DNA from: Tritrichomonas musculus
Lineage: Eukaryota; Parabasalia; Tritrichomonadida; Tritrichomonadidae
Direction of reading: 5' to 3'
DNA length: 64,000 bases
Assembly (NCBI GenBank): GCA_039105265.1
Contig: JAPFFF010000002.1
Location: 6,448,001-6,512,000 of the forward strand
In this document: positions 18,463-28,936 of the stretch, piece after piece
Layout of the letters: each line of letters begins with the position of its first letter
Position numbering within the stretch: position 1 is the first letter of the stretch
Notes under the pieces: model-generated
The model's database searches: none
What the model saw: only the letters and a program-made list of their open reading frames with translations
What the model was told of the DNA's origin: nothing
Position numbers and translations under genes: made by a program

Positions 18463-19746
18463 ATGAATAACACAATTCAGCTATTAACAGAGTCTATTTT
18501 ACAGGTACCTGTTGAAAAGTATCAAAAGGACTTTACATTCATTGTTAATAACAAAGAATTTCAAACAACTAGATTGGTTGCAGATTTAATATCACCTAAT
18601 ATTTCAAAAACTCACCAAATCGATCCAACATTTAGTCAATATACTATAAACACAGAATACTCTGGAGATTTTCAACATTTTCTTGACTTATTAGATTTCA
18701 AAAAGAAAAGTATTGACGAATCAGAATTATCATTTTTTGCAGAGATCATTGATCGCCTAGAAACCAAAAAAATTGCTTTAAATATAACCACACCCACGAT
18801 CACAATTGACAACGCATTCGACTTGCTTACGAAACACCAAAAACAAAAGATTTTTTATTCAAAAAATATTTCAGAAGAAACCGATTTTCTTTCATCACAT
18901 TTTTATGAATTGAAGGAAGAGCAAATGAAAGAATTTCTTAAAATCGATGAAGATATTCTAGAAAAAATAATTTCAAGCAGAAAACTCGAACTTGAGTCAG
19001 AAGATCAACTCTTGCACTTTTTAAATGAACTGTGCTCACAAAATTCTGAATATTCAAAATTGTATGAATACGTTTATTTCAGAAATGTAAGCAATCAGGC
19101 AATGATTGACTTTCTATCTATGTTCAATATCGAGTACTTGACGCAGAGTACTTGGCTCTCATTGTCGACAAAAATGGTTGAAAAAAGTGAAAACGAAATT
19201 GAATTCAGCGACCACATATACCATCAAAAAGTTGAGAAGCCTAAATGGAAAGAAATATTTTATGCAAATAATAATCTGAAAGGCATATTCAGCTATTTGA
19301 AGGATAATTCAGACGATATCTTGAACGAAGTAGCCGTGACTGGCACACGGGGATTAATCGGTGATGTCAAAAAAGCTCTCGATATTGAATGCGCAGATAA
19401 CGACTTATATCCTAAAGGAAGTGGTGATGATTGGCTTTGTTTTGAGTTCAAGAATCACAAGATTATTCCCACAAATTACACAATTAATTCTTATAGAGGC
19501 AAGCAGCGTCTTCGAAGCTGGGTCATCGAGTGCAAGGAGGAAGGGAAAGACTGGGAATCAGTTGATGAACAGGTTGACAACGCTTCACTTAAAGAAAACA
19601 AAGTTGTCACTTTTACTATTAAAAATCAAAACATTAATAAAGAAAAACGATATAAATATATCCGACTTCGTAGAACAAGTCCAGGCTGGAACAATGAAAA
19701 TTACATAGAAATAAGTTCAATCGAGTTTTATGGCTATTTAATTTGA
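18463..19746 (+). CDS. BTB / F5/8C (discoidin-like) protein (427 aa)
   Basis: An N-terminal BTB-like fold (about residues 20-110, with DFTFIVNNKEFQTTR as its first strands), a helical BACK-like middle (to about residue 215), and a C-terminal F5/8C-like domain (about 260-425) with DDWLCFEFKNHKIIPTNYTI, LRSWVIECKEEGKDW and YKYIRLRRTSPGW, ending EISSIEFYGYL. No signal peptide or membrane segment, so probably cytosolic. It has the same architecture as 13765-15297 but lacks the long coiled coil. These proteins form large families in trichomonads; the ligand of the F5/8C domain is unknown. The gene looks intact with a clear ATG and AT-rich leader. Confidence 0.88.
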   Translation: MNNTIQLLTESILQVPVEKYQKDFTFIVNNKEFQTTRLVADLISPNISKTHQIDPTFSQYTINTEYSGDFQHFLDLLDFKKKSIDESELSFFAEIIDRLETKKIALNITTPTITIDNAFDLLTKHQKQKIFYSKNISEETDFLSSHFYELKEEQMKEFLKIDEDILEKIISSRKLELESEDQLLHFLNELCSQNSEYSKLYEYVYFRNVSNQAMIDFLSMFNIEYLTQSTWLSLSTKMVEKSENEIEFSDHIYHQKVEKPKWKEIFYANNNLKGIFSYLKDNSDDILNEVAVTGTRGLIGDVKKALDIECADNDLYPKGSGDDWLCFEFKNHKIIPTNYTINSYRGKQRLRSWVIECKEEGKDWESVDEQVDNASLKENKVVTFTIKNQNINKEKRYKYIRLRRTSPGWNNENYIEISSIEFYGYLI

Positions 19747-19977
19747 ATAATTTTTTTTCTACATAAACTAATTTCATATTGAACTTTGCATTTTTCATTT
19801 TCAGGATCATGATCAAACCTTTTAAGATAATATATTTTTTGGAAGTTATTTATAACAAAAAATGTTCATTCACAAAATAACAAATAATTTGTTAATCTTA
19901 AAATTTGAAGTTTTTTAATAAAAATTCTTGTTTTTTTAGTCTCTTTTTTAATAATTGGGCATTCTTATTTAAAAAAA

Positions 19978-20625
19978 TCATAAAAAATGATAATTTTTTA
20001 ATAGATGCTTCAAAGCATCCTCACCAATTTGTGTTACTTTTTTTGGGATATTTAATTTCAAATTAAGACTGCATTGAAAGAAAGCTCTAGGTCCAATGGA
20101 AGTGACTGAACGAGGAATTTTGAATTCACTCAAATTGAAGCATTTATAGAACAAGCCTTCTTCGATTACATTTATTGATGCCAAAATGCAAGCACTCTTC
20201 AAAAACCTGCAATTTTTAAATGCGTAAGCACCGATAGATTCAACCGATGAAGAAACAGATACTTCTTTCAATGAAGAGCAGCCAACAAATGCAAAGGAAC
20301 CAATTATTTTTACAGAATATGAAATCTCGATTTTTTTCCAAATTTATGCATCCACTGAATGCGTTGCAACCAATTGATTCCAGTGATGATGGAAGCACAA
20401 TTTTAGTTAAAGATTTTGCAATTTTGAAACAAACCTTTTTCTATTGTTTTAAGTGAAAGAGGCAATTTTATATAATCCAATTGTCCACAATCAGCAAAAA
20501 GCATTCCTTTAAATAATTGTGACTGATTCATGGATCGTTATTTTAGTGAATTGTTTGCAACCTTGGAATGCTGAATTATCAATGAATGTCACTGACTCTG
20601 GGATGACAATGTCAGTTTGTCAAAA
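19978..20625 (-). pseudogene. BspA-like LRR_5 gene relic
   Basis: On the minus strand at least seven 23-residue LRR_5 units can be read, such as IPESVTFIDNSAFQGCK, LPSSLESIGCNAFSGC, ISYSVKIIGSFAFVGC and VSSSVESIGAYAFKNC. They lie in more than one frame: the frame changes at an A run near 20335 and again near 20410, and no start codon is found upstream. The 3' part (19978-20271) is open for 97 codons. The complete family member in this window is 34896-39278. Because both shifts lie in A runs, sequencing error cannot be excluded, but the missing start and short length favour a relic. Confidence 0.8.
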
Positions 20626-20939
20626 TATTATTCTTAAGAAATATTCTTAAGGTGGTTCTCAATATATTGAATACTTTCCTTAAAATGATTTTTTCAACCA
20701 ATCAAAAAGATAAATAGATAAAATAAATATAAGAATAGTAAGTATAATGGAGCATAAACAAGTATATAAAGTTCATTTCTTTTTACATAAAAAAAGTTTT
20801 ATTCAAATAAAAATGAAACTTAATTATTTTTTTTTTTTTTAGAATTTGGCTTTCATACACTCTGACTTGGCTTGATATTTGTTTTTTTTTCTGGCCTTAG
20901 GCATTAGGATTACCTCGGAGTCCATCATTGCATTAAATA
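20626..20939. other. Intergenic, nothing recognised
   Basis: AT-rich, with a short ATTCTTAAGA/ATTCTTAAGG duplication near 20630-20655 and a T run near 20830. No gene. Confidence 0.5.
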
Positions 20940-21850
20940 TTAAAGTAGAGTCGATGTTGATGTTGCTGCTGCCATCCACATGAAAAATGGATTGAACTTT
21001 TCAATATCTTGAATTGGGATTGATATAAATTCATCAAGCAATTTGAATGTCATAAAAATACGAATGATACGATCTGGCTTTGGTTCAATTTTTAAAGGAG
21101 CCCTTCGATCATAGTCTTCTCCTTGGAAATTGATCAGAACATATTTGCTATGTTCCATCCTTGGGCACCAGTAAGTGATGTAATCGTTTGCTTCATTATC
21201 CTTAAATCCAAAGAACTGGAGTTTTTCTTCAAAAAATTGGTAGCATTGATCTCCTTTGATCACGAAGCCTTCATCAATGTTGAAACTTTCATTGAATAAG
21301 CACTCCCAGAAGAGGTAGTAATGTTTTCTATTGATGTTAGCGTTAATGTCAGTATGAAACCAGAAAATGTCAATTTCTAAATATATTGATGTAATTTCGC
21401 CATCTTCTGGTTTCATACTGACATTAACGCTAACATCAAAGTCGTCTTTTTCTGGGTAAAGATAAATCACTGGTTTTCCACCTGTTAATCGAAGAAGCAA
21501 AAGAATGGTTGATTTATTTCCTATTGAATAATCTCTCAATTGTTTCCCATTTTCAAGCATTTGGCCCTTAAAAAATAAAGGTAGCTGATCTGGAGGAAGT
21601 CCTTCTTTGTCTTGAATCATTTCTTTGACATCTTCAATACGATTATAAGGATTGGCACTCAATTCAAAACGTTTCCCTGTTAGAATTTTAACATAAATTT
21701 TAGCAGGTTTTTCTGCATCCTTTTCATATTCAAATGTGACAAAGGCAACTCCTTTTGATCGTCCTCTGCAATCGTGGATTATTTCAATTGTGTCTACTTC
21801 ACCAACCTTTTCAAAAAGCTCTCTAATTTGCTAACGACAAATTGGAATAT
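20940..21850 (-). pseudogene. RRM - ubiquitin-like - KPVIYLYP-domain fusion, decayed
   Basis: Reading 3' to 5' in the window there is part of an RNA-recognition motif (IRELFEKVGEV ... RGRSKGVAFVTFEYEKD), then directly a ubiquitin-like domain (KIYVKILTGKRFEL ... DVKEMIQDKEGLPPDQ ... ending LRLTGG), then the conserved bacterial and protist domain starting KPVIYLYPEK, with YYLFWE, GFVIKGDQC, FFEEKL, EANDYITYWCPRME and IRIFMTFK. The last two parts share an open frame of 240 codons from an internal Met at 21662, and the frame continues upstream into the RRM. An in-frame stop at about 21833 and the loss of the RRM start suggest a relic. A 35-bp inverted copy lies inside the third domain. Confidence 0.75.
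21331..21439. repeat. Perfect 35-bp inverted repeat inside coding sequence
   Basis: Arms 21331-21365 and 21405-21439 are exact reverse complements with a 39-bp spacer. The second arm in gene direction replaces the position where the KPVIYLYP family normally has its YP...GW...A.PDG stretch. Confidence 0.95.
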
Positions 21851-22196
21851 GAAAAGGATGCTGAATTATAATTTAGGTTTTGAATATTAATCTTCAATCA
21901 TAAGAGGATATCAAACAAAATGAAAATTGAATACAAAAAACTCCATAAGGATTTTTTATGTTTAAAAACCTTTGTTAAAAAAGATCCTTTTCTTTTATCA
22001 TTTGAAAATGTACTAATAATCTTGTTGATAATTAAAATAAAATGGCTTTAGAAATTATTATTTATTCTATTTTATATATATTTATAATAATTATGTTTTA
22101 TTATATTATAAAAAATTCAAAAATATTATCTTAATATCAAGATATTGATAAAATATCATAATTGATATTAATTATGAATTCAATTTTAAATTTTTT
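21851..22196. other. Intergenic, nothing recognised
   Basis: Very AT-rich spacer of about 345 bp; no supported feature. Confidence 0.5.
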
Positions 22197-23104
22197 ATGG
22201 AGATTCATGAAATCAATTTAAATGATTACAAAGTAACCCAAACAATTAGGCAAGGTCAGTTTGGCATCGTTTTTCTAGTAGTTGACGAAAAAAAAAAAAA
22301 AAAAAAAACATCAATTTGCGGCCAAAATAGAAAATAGAAATTTTGAAAACCAAAGTTCACTTATGACCGAAATGAGAACATATTACAGAGTGAATAATCC
22401 AGAAATATTAAAATTATTGGGATATAGTTCTCATGATTTTGATTTTCAACCTCGATTAGTTTTAATCACTGATTTTATGCAAAATTGCTGAGTTGATATG
22501 ATTTTATATGGACTGAATGATATTGCTGGATCTGGATTTAAAAAAGACATAAAAGAAGGCTTAAATCATATTAAACAGGCAGCTGATAAAGGTAGTACAG
22601 ATGCAATAATACTATATTCAGAATTTACTCAAAATAAAGTTGAAAGTCTCAGATATTTGAAAAATGCTGCTAATAATGGAAGCTATGAAGTTTGCTTGAA
22701 GTTAATTCAAATTTATGAAGATAGTGATTTGGTAGATTTTGAACAAAGAGAATATGTTAAATATGTAAAAAAATCCCATAAAATCTAAACACAAGTATTG
22801 CATTTTTTTATATACTGGCAAATATATTGAACAAAACAAAAAAGAAGGAATTAGATATATAAAAGAAGCCGCAGATAATGGAATAATAGATGCCATGCTG
22901 GATTATGGAAATATAATAATGAATGACAGTGAATTCTTAAAAGAAAAAAAAATGATTCAGCTTTGTATTTTAAAAAAGCAAACAATTCTTGATAAAATGT
23001 ATGATCGAAGAATTGAAGACGATCGTTTTGGTAAAGATATCTGGCAATACTTCTTAAACCCTATGCAACAATTTTTTATACAAAAACAAATTAATAAATT
23101 ATAA
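22197..23104 (+). pseudogene. Protein kinase-like / Sel1-repeat gene relic
   Basis: Starts with ATG at 22197 and reads a kinase N-lobe: YKVTQTIRQGQFGIVFLVV (glycine loop). After a run of about 20 A the frame changes and continues HQFAAKIENR (the lysine strand) and a helix with PEILKLLGYSS (the alpha-C/beta-4 part). The rest of the kinase is missing, and Sel1-like repeats follow (EGLNHIKQAADKGSTDA, SLRYLKNAANNGS, GIRYIKEAADNG) across further stops at about 22489 and 22785. So the catalytic lobe has been lost and at least three breaks exist. Kinase-Sel1 fusions are a large trichomonad family; 41735-46747 is a larger relative in this window. Confidence 0.85.
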
Positions 23105-23174
23105 TCATTGCATTTCATATCAAAATGCAAAAAAGAAGACATATCTATGCAAATTATTAAATTTTAATTTTTTT

Positions 23175-24495
23175 TTAATTATTCAAGATTTTATTGGCTT
23201 CTTCTATATCTCCATTAACCAACATGAGGTATTGAATTACATCATTCAAGCGAATGTGCTTTTCATAACAAGTGCGATAAACATACATCATTTGCTCGAG
23301 GTTAAGTTTTCTGGCAAAATCAACAAATTTCGGGTAACCCTCAACAAAAGAATTCATTTGAATCAAATCGTCGTACAGGGCCTCGAATGGATTAACGAAA
23401 TTCTCAGGTGTCATGTACGGTATATTATTAAAAATAGAGACAAAAGTTTGAAATTGAAATCTTCTCTTGGAGAGACAAAGTTTTCTTGTTTGAATTCTTC
23501 ATTGAAAATTTCATTATTTCTTCCACATTCATAAGCTTCAATCCATCACTTTCAAAGACAAAGAGCTGCTTATCGTCAGACAGGTCTTTCTCGATTTTTT
23601 TATGGGTTTCAAATTGATATCTTTGGATGGTTTCTCTGGCTTCGTCTTTCAGCGCCTTGTCTTTGATCTGTTTCAGGCAGTTGACTTCCGCAATGAGCGC
23701 TGAAACTGCAAACTTTTCGTCCTCGTTCATCTTTCGTGCTTCAATCTTGACCATCTCGATTTCATGACGAACCAAGTCGTCACTTAAAGATGTCATCGAC
23801 ACGATCGAGTCCACGTGGAAGCGAAATTCTGGATCAGACGAGATGCCGCGCTTGATGAGTTCTAGCGCACGATTGTAGTTGGACTTATAGACAAGTGCGT
23901 AGGCCGCATCGAGCCTGTCATAACCTGCTGACGCTAACTGATTAAGATGCGACTGATTGGCAAGTTTGAGAATAATTGAATGGTTTACATCCTCTGAATT
24001 TAAATTGGAGCTTGTTATGAGGGATGATAGTGTGTTCGAATCAATTGATTCAGTATTTGTATTATTTTTTTCTTGTGTGGCTTTGTTATCGTTGTCATTT
24101 GGCGTGATTTCTGTTGTGTTTGGTGAATTATTTATTGTATTAGCATTATTGGCAAAATTATTGGATAATAATGGAGCTTTTTGGCTTGGATTTGGATTTG
24201 ATTCCAATGGAGGCTTCTTTAAAGATTGATTCAAAAAGTAGGGTAAAAGTGGCTTAGGAATAAATACTTGAACGGTTGATTGATAGTTTATTCCATATGA
24301 TTGTAATGTTTTGAATTTAAGGCAAATTATAGAGTTATAAACAAATTTAATAAATGGGAATTTTTCGGATGGGAAATCTTTTTGATTTAGCCCAAATTGC
24401 GTAAAAATTTGTTTTGCTACATCCAAAAAAGAATCATTTAGTTGAACTTTCAGTTCAATGGATTTGGGCGGATTTATTACTTCAAAACGTATCAT
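23175..24495 (-). pseudogene. Ubiquitin-like / UBA-domain protein gene, frame interrupted at homopolymers
   Basis: An N-terminal ubiquitin-like fold (MIRFEVINPPKSIELKVQL...), a Pro/Asn/Ser-rich linker (about residues 95-160), a UBA-like three-helix domain (LASAGYDRLDAAYALVYKSN...ALELI), a helical region, and in the last 79 codons a second UBA-like end (IRLNDVIQYLMLVNGDIEEA). The architecture recalls shuttle factors such as Rad23 or ubiquilin that carry ubiquitinated proteins to the proteasome. The first 355 codons (23428-24495) and the last 79 (23175-23414) are in different frames; similarity in all three frames shows two shifts, at AAATTTT near 23500 and at TTTTT near 23435. Two shifts in homopolymers within 70 bp could be assembly errors in a working gene or a recent pseudogene. 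Confidence 0.75.
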
Positions 24496-24696
24496 TTATA
24501 AATTTAAAAACGTGACAATCTGCCTTATTTAAAATTTGGTAAAAACGATCAAAAAAAATTCAATTTAAAATTTTTTGTCCTAGATGAATCCACCCTAACA
24601 GCGAAGAGTCTATAAATTAATATTAAATTATTTTTATAGATAGTATCTTTAATAGATTTCCATGCTTCTGCTTTTTTCCCTAAAAAGTATTAAATT

Positions 24697-25058
24697 TCTA
24701 TTATTATATTAAAAATAGTTCTGGCGGTTAGACCTTTCTTAAAAAGTGATTTTTAACTACTTTACAAATTATTTTTTAACTTTTACAAAAGTTTATATTT
24801 TACGTCTTTCAAAAAAATAACGAATTTTCGAACTTTTTGTCTCGATGAGTATTGGTATACCAAGAACATAATGCATGTCTATTATTATATTAAAAATAGT
24901 TCTGGCGGTTAGACCTTTCTTAAAAAGTGATTTTTAACTACTTTACAAATTATTTTTTAACTTTTACAAAAGTTTATATTTTACGTCTTTCAAAAAAATA
25001 ACGAATTTTCGAACTTTTTGTCTCGATGAGTATTGGTATACCAAGAACATAATGCATG
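24697..25058. repeat. Perfect 181-bp tandem duplication
   Basis: 24697-24877 and 24878-25058 are identical head-to-tail copies. The unit contains the 12-bp palindrome TTGGTATACCAA and TTCTGGCGGTTAGACC, no coding region. Identity implies a very recent duplication. The surrounding intergenic stretch (24496-25231) holds nothing else that I recognise. Confidence 0.95.
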
Positions 25059-25231
25059 TATTTATTTACAAAATACTTTGCTTAAAATAATATCTGATGT
25101 TCAGTTGTATAAATTAATTATTCAAGGAGAAATATATAAATTATTATTTTTTATGCTTTCAAATTTTCTGAATTACTATTACAATTTTTATTTGAATTTT
25201 TTTTTTTATTTCAAAATAAAAATACTTTTGA

Positions 25232-26161
25232 ATAGATGCTTTTTTTTTCTATTACTTTTCCAAAATTGCATCCGAGCATACAGCCTCAATTATCCGAGCT
25301 TCTTGCACTGCAAAAAAAGTTTTGATTCCAAAATCAATACTATATGATTCTGAGTATTATTCAATTATTTCAATCTTATCAAACTCATTTGCAAAAAATT
25401 CACTATTAGAAACCTTAGAATTTTGTTCAGATTCAGAAATTATGTCGATACATAAAAATGCATTTAAAAATTGTACTATTCGTTATTTAAGCATACCAAA
25501 AAGTATGGAAGAGCTTCAGAGTGGATGGTGTAAATATGTAAAATATTTAAATTGGATAACTATTGCTCCAAATAATGATATTTTTTGCTATTTTGATCAA
25601 AATATTATTTTAAGTAAGCATAATTCAAAAAGTGAAGAGTATGATACTGTTGTATTTGCAAGAAGAGATTTAATGAGTATTATTCTTCCATCTTTTATTA
25701 AAAATATTGCACCATTTTCATTTTCTTTTTGTACAAAACTTAAAACCATAGAAATTACAAAAGATGCTCAAATTTTTTCAATAGGTAATTATGCTTTTGC
25801 TGAATCATCTGTTCAAGATATAATACTTCCAAATACTATTCAAATATTTGGGAAAGGATGGTGTAAAAATACTTTCAAATTAAAAAGAGTTCAAATAATT
25901 GACCTTAACGATAACTTTATAGATAATTTTGGTAAACAAAAAATTCTTGCTCAAAAGTTAATATCAAAAGATGGTCATTCATTTTTTGTTCTACAGTACG
26001 TGAATAACAAAATAAAGCGTATTATAATACCTGATTTTATAAGAATAATTTCTTCATATTGCTTTTATAAATTCAAAAAGCTCACAAAAGTTGATTTTAC
26101 TAATTCATCTGATCTTCGCGAAATTCAACAAAGTTCATTCTATAAAAAATTTATTAATTAA
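25232..26161 (+). pseudogene. BspA-like / LRR_5 gene fragment without start
   Basis: The frame is open from 25232 to 26161, but no ATG occurs near the beginning. Recognisable LRR_5-type units include the GWC-containing SIPKSMEELQSGWCKYVKYLNW and LPNTIQIFGKGWCKNTFKLKRV, with IGNYAFAES and IISSYCFYKFKKLTK between. The order matches the N-terminal part of the RING/UBR relic at 32233-34536 (KIA...GWGK...VVFARRDLM against VLVFVRRDA), so both belong to the same LRR subfamily. The 3' end stops within a repeat. I regard it as a fragment that lost both ends; a start mutation in a short gene is the alternative. Confidence 0.75.
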
Positions 26162-26178
26162 TAAAATTAAATTATAAT

Positions 26179-26180
<2 letters not shown>

Positions 26181-26220
<40 letters not shown>
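26181..26220. repeat. 40-nt poly(T) tract
   Basis: Forty consecutive T, 20 bp downstream of the LRR fragment. It could be a replication-slippage tract or the reverse of a retroposed poly(A) tail; no matching element is seen beside it. Confidence 0.9.
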
Positions 26221-26225
<5 letters not shown>

Positions 26226-26317
26226 GTATTATTATTAATTTTGAAAATAAAATATTTTTATTAAATTAATAATTAAAATAATAATAAAAGACAGTAGATT
26301 TTGTCTTATAAAAACGG

Positions 26318-26353
26318 GTAACCGGGGGGTTTGGGGGCGGAGCCCCCCAAATT
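26318..26353. repeat. GC-rich hairpin island in AT-rich desert
   Basis: TTTGGGGGC-GGA-GCCCCCCAAA: arms of nine and ten bases with one bulged C, preceded by GGGTAACCGGGGGG. It is the most GC-rich spot of the host region and has no gene next to it. Confidence 0.85.
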
Positions 26354-26827
26354 TCTTGTTGTATCTTAAACATTAATATTTTATTTTCTCCCTTTTTAGT
26401 TGTTAAAAGGTGGTTGATAAAAAAATACTTGTTTTGTTTTTGATATCAGAAACATTAAATATAATATGATTGCAAAATAACCTATCAAAAAAAGTTTTAC
26501 TAAGATTAAATGGCCATCAAATATGAATGACTAGCGGGTGTCTATTAAAGATTTTAAAATTTAATAGTCTGTTATCAGCTTGATATCAAGCCTGAAAAGG
26601 TTAAATTATTTTTAAGCAGATTATTTTTTATTTTCAACATAAATTTTAAAATATATTTATAATACAAGATAATAATTAAATATGTGAAAATATTTGAAAA
26701 AAAATCTTTAAATTAAAAGATATATCATTAAAACTAGAATTGAAAAATGTTAACAAAAATTAAATAAAACTTTACATCTTTTCAAAATAATTTATTAGAC
26801 CTCTTAAGAGGTCGTTAATTTATTTGA

Positions 26828-28123
26828 AAGGGAGGCCAACGAAATTGAATGAATTTAGAATTTTCTATTATTTTCCATTTATCTCATTAAAATAAGTACA
26901 TTTACAAATAATAACTATTTATTTAATATTTGTATTAAATATTGTTAATAATATTTTGTTTTATTTTGGTCAATGCATCAATATCCATAATACCCGATCT
27001 GCTAAAATGAGATATATCCTGAATTAAATATGAGTTTTAATTACTTGGTATATAAATATGCAATATTTAAGCAATCGTTTTTTAAATAATTTTGTTTTTC
27101 GTTGAGATACCTTTGATACAAAAAATTTTGTAAGAGCATTTTAAAAAGAAAATATCTAAAAATTGGCACATCCTTTTATAAATTAATTCTTTATTTATAT
27201 TTATAAAATAAAAATAGAACTAATAAAATAATTAATATTTAAATCCTAACTCAAATTATTGAGAAATATGTATTTTATTTCAATAATGGCAAAATAAAGC
27301 CGATCTAAAAAACAAAAATGGCCTTGATTCTTTCAAAAAAAGATTTATTTTGTAATTAAATTCTATATATGCAACATACATGATTTAAATATATTGATTT
27401 CTAAAAGTAACGTTGAAATAATTACATTATGGAGAGATTCATATCATGAGTTCCATCAAATTAAAATATTTCATTCCATAATTAGAGGTGAAATATTATA
27501 TACTTATAGTATATTTATAATTAAAAATCAAAATCATGATTCGTTTGACTGTTATCATATTGCCATTTATATAGCTTTACATTTAAATTAAAATCGCAAA
27601 CAAATTACAATAATTGATTATATATATCAATTATACTCCATTAATGCTTTAAACATATTTGATTTTTCCCGTCTTATGATAATTTCAACCAATTAAGAAA
27701 ATTTTAATTTATTTGTTTTTTGCTTTCAAAACACAAAAAATTGTTTTATTATAAACATTCAGATCTTATTCCGTAAAAAAGTTATTTAATTTAAGATGAT
27801 TTACTATGTGAATAAAAAAAATCCAATGATTTTTATTCTTAATATAATTGTTTATTTTATGAATGAATATATAAAAATATATTTTGATTTTAAATTTATA
27901 ATATTTGAAGATTATTGAGAAATAAGAAAAATATTATTTTTATATTTCATTCAAATTAATTCAATTTTTAAAAAATAAAAATATCTAATTATTTAAAATA
28001 AAATAAAAGTAATCATGAGATGCATTAGTAATTAATTTTAATATATATATTAATATTAGAATATATAATTTCCAATATAACTGTACTTTGAGTTAGATGT
28101 GAAAGCTTTCGTTGGCCTCCCTT
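26828..28123. mobile_element. Possible non-autonomous DNA element (17-bp inverted ends)
   Basis: AAGGGAGGCCAACGAAA at 26828-26844 is exactly inverted at 28107-28123, enclosing 1.3 kb of AT-rich DNA without any frame over 65 codons. Just outside the left end is a 16-bp palindrome GACCTCTTAAGAGGTC (26798-26813). No clear target-site duplication is visible, so this could also be a chance or functional inverted pair. Confidence 0.4.
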
Positions 28124-28936
28124 TTTTATTTGCCTCAAAATTCGTTATTTTATTTCAAACTTCCTCATGTTTTGAATGCCTCTTACAAATTTATTTTATT
28201 TTTCTCTCAAAATCCTAACACAGTTTGATCGCATTGTTCATATATAAAATCGCATAAATGAAACTTTTTCCCCATTAATCAATCAATCAATTGATTTTAT
28301 ATGTAATTTTTTGTTTTTCAATGTTTTAATTTTGAAAGGATTTTTAACGATCACATTCTTTCAACTATATTATGTTATAAAATTTTATTTCGATAACTCC
28401 CAGTGTCATAATCTTAATAATACTTATATGATAGTATAATTAAGTTTTTAATCTATAATTAATAGAAAAATATAATTTTCATTACGATCATTTTTTATTG
28501 TATTTTTTGAAAGTTATGACCAATAAAAAACAGAAATTTTTAACTGATTTTTATCATAATAATTCAAAAATAATAATAATAATAATAATAATAAAAATAG
28601 TTTTTGTTTTATTTTAAATACTTCTAATATCTCAATTTTTATGCTTTGGTATATGTCTATTGAAAATATTGCTATTGAACGATTAAAATCTATAGAAAAT
28701 GTGTCCGGCTTTAGATTTACAATTAAACCAAATCTATCATGTATTTAAATAAAATCAAAATATTAGCGTCCTATTTTTCCTAAAAGATAGATTTTTTTTT
28801 TCAAAAATTGAGAGAAATTCAATGTATCGAAAATATTGTGTTTATTTATAATAAAAGTTTTCAAACATAAAAAAAAATATATTCAATTCTTGTATGATTT
28901 TAGAAGGAGTCATAGTTAACATATTCAAAATCCATT
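28124..28936. other. Intergenic, AT-rich with AAT microsatellite
   Basis: About 800 bp before the BPI-PqiA gene. Holds an (AAT)n tract at about 28569-28592. No gene or RNA recognised; the promoter of the next gene is presumably near 28900. Confidence 0.6.

Noticed and set aside
23420-23510. Intron explaining the frame change in the UBL-UBA gene
   Set aside because: No trichomonad-type 5' or 3' splice motif; similarity continues in a third frame, so shifts fit better.
24697-25058. 181-bp copies as LTRs or solo LTR pair
   Set aside because: They are directly adjacent with no internal sequence and no TG...CA ends.
26181-26220. Poly(T) as tail of a retroposed gene
   Set aside because: No processed gene copy or target duplication is visible next to it.
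27394-27591. 65-codon frame in the gene desert
   Set aside because: Isolated, no recognisable domain, composition like the surrounding spacer.
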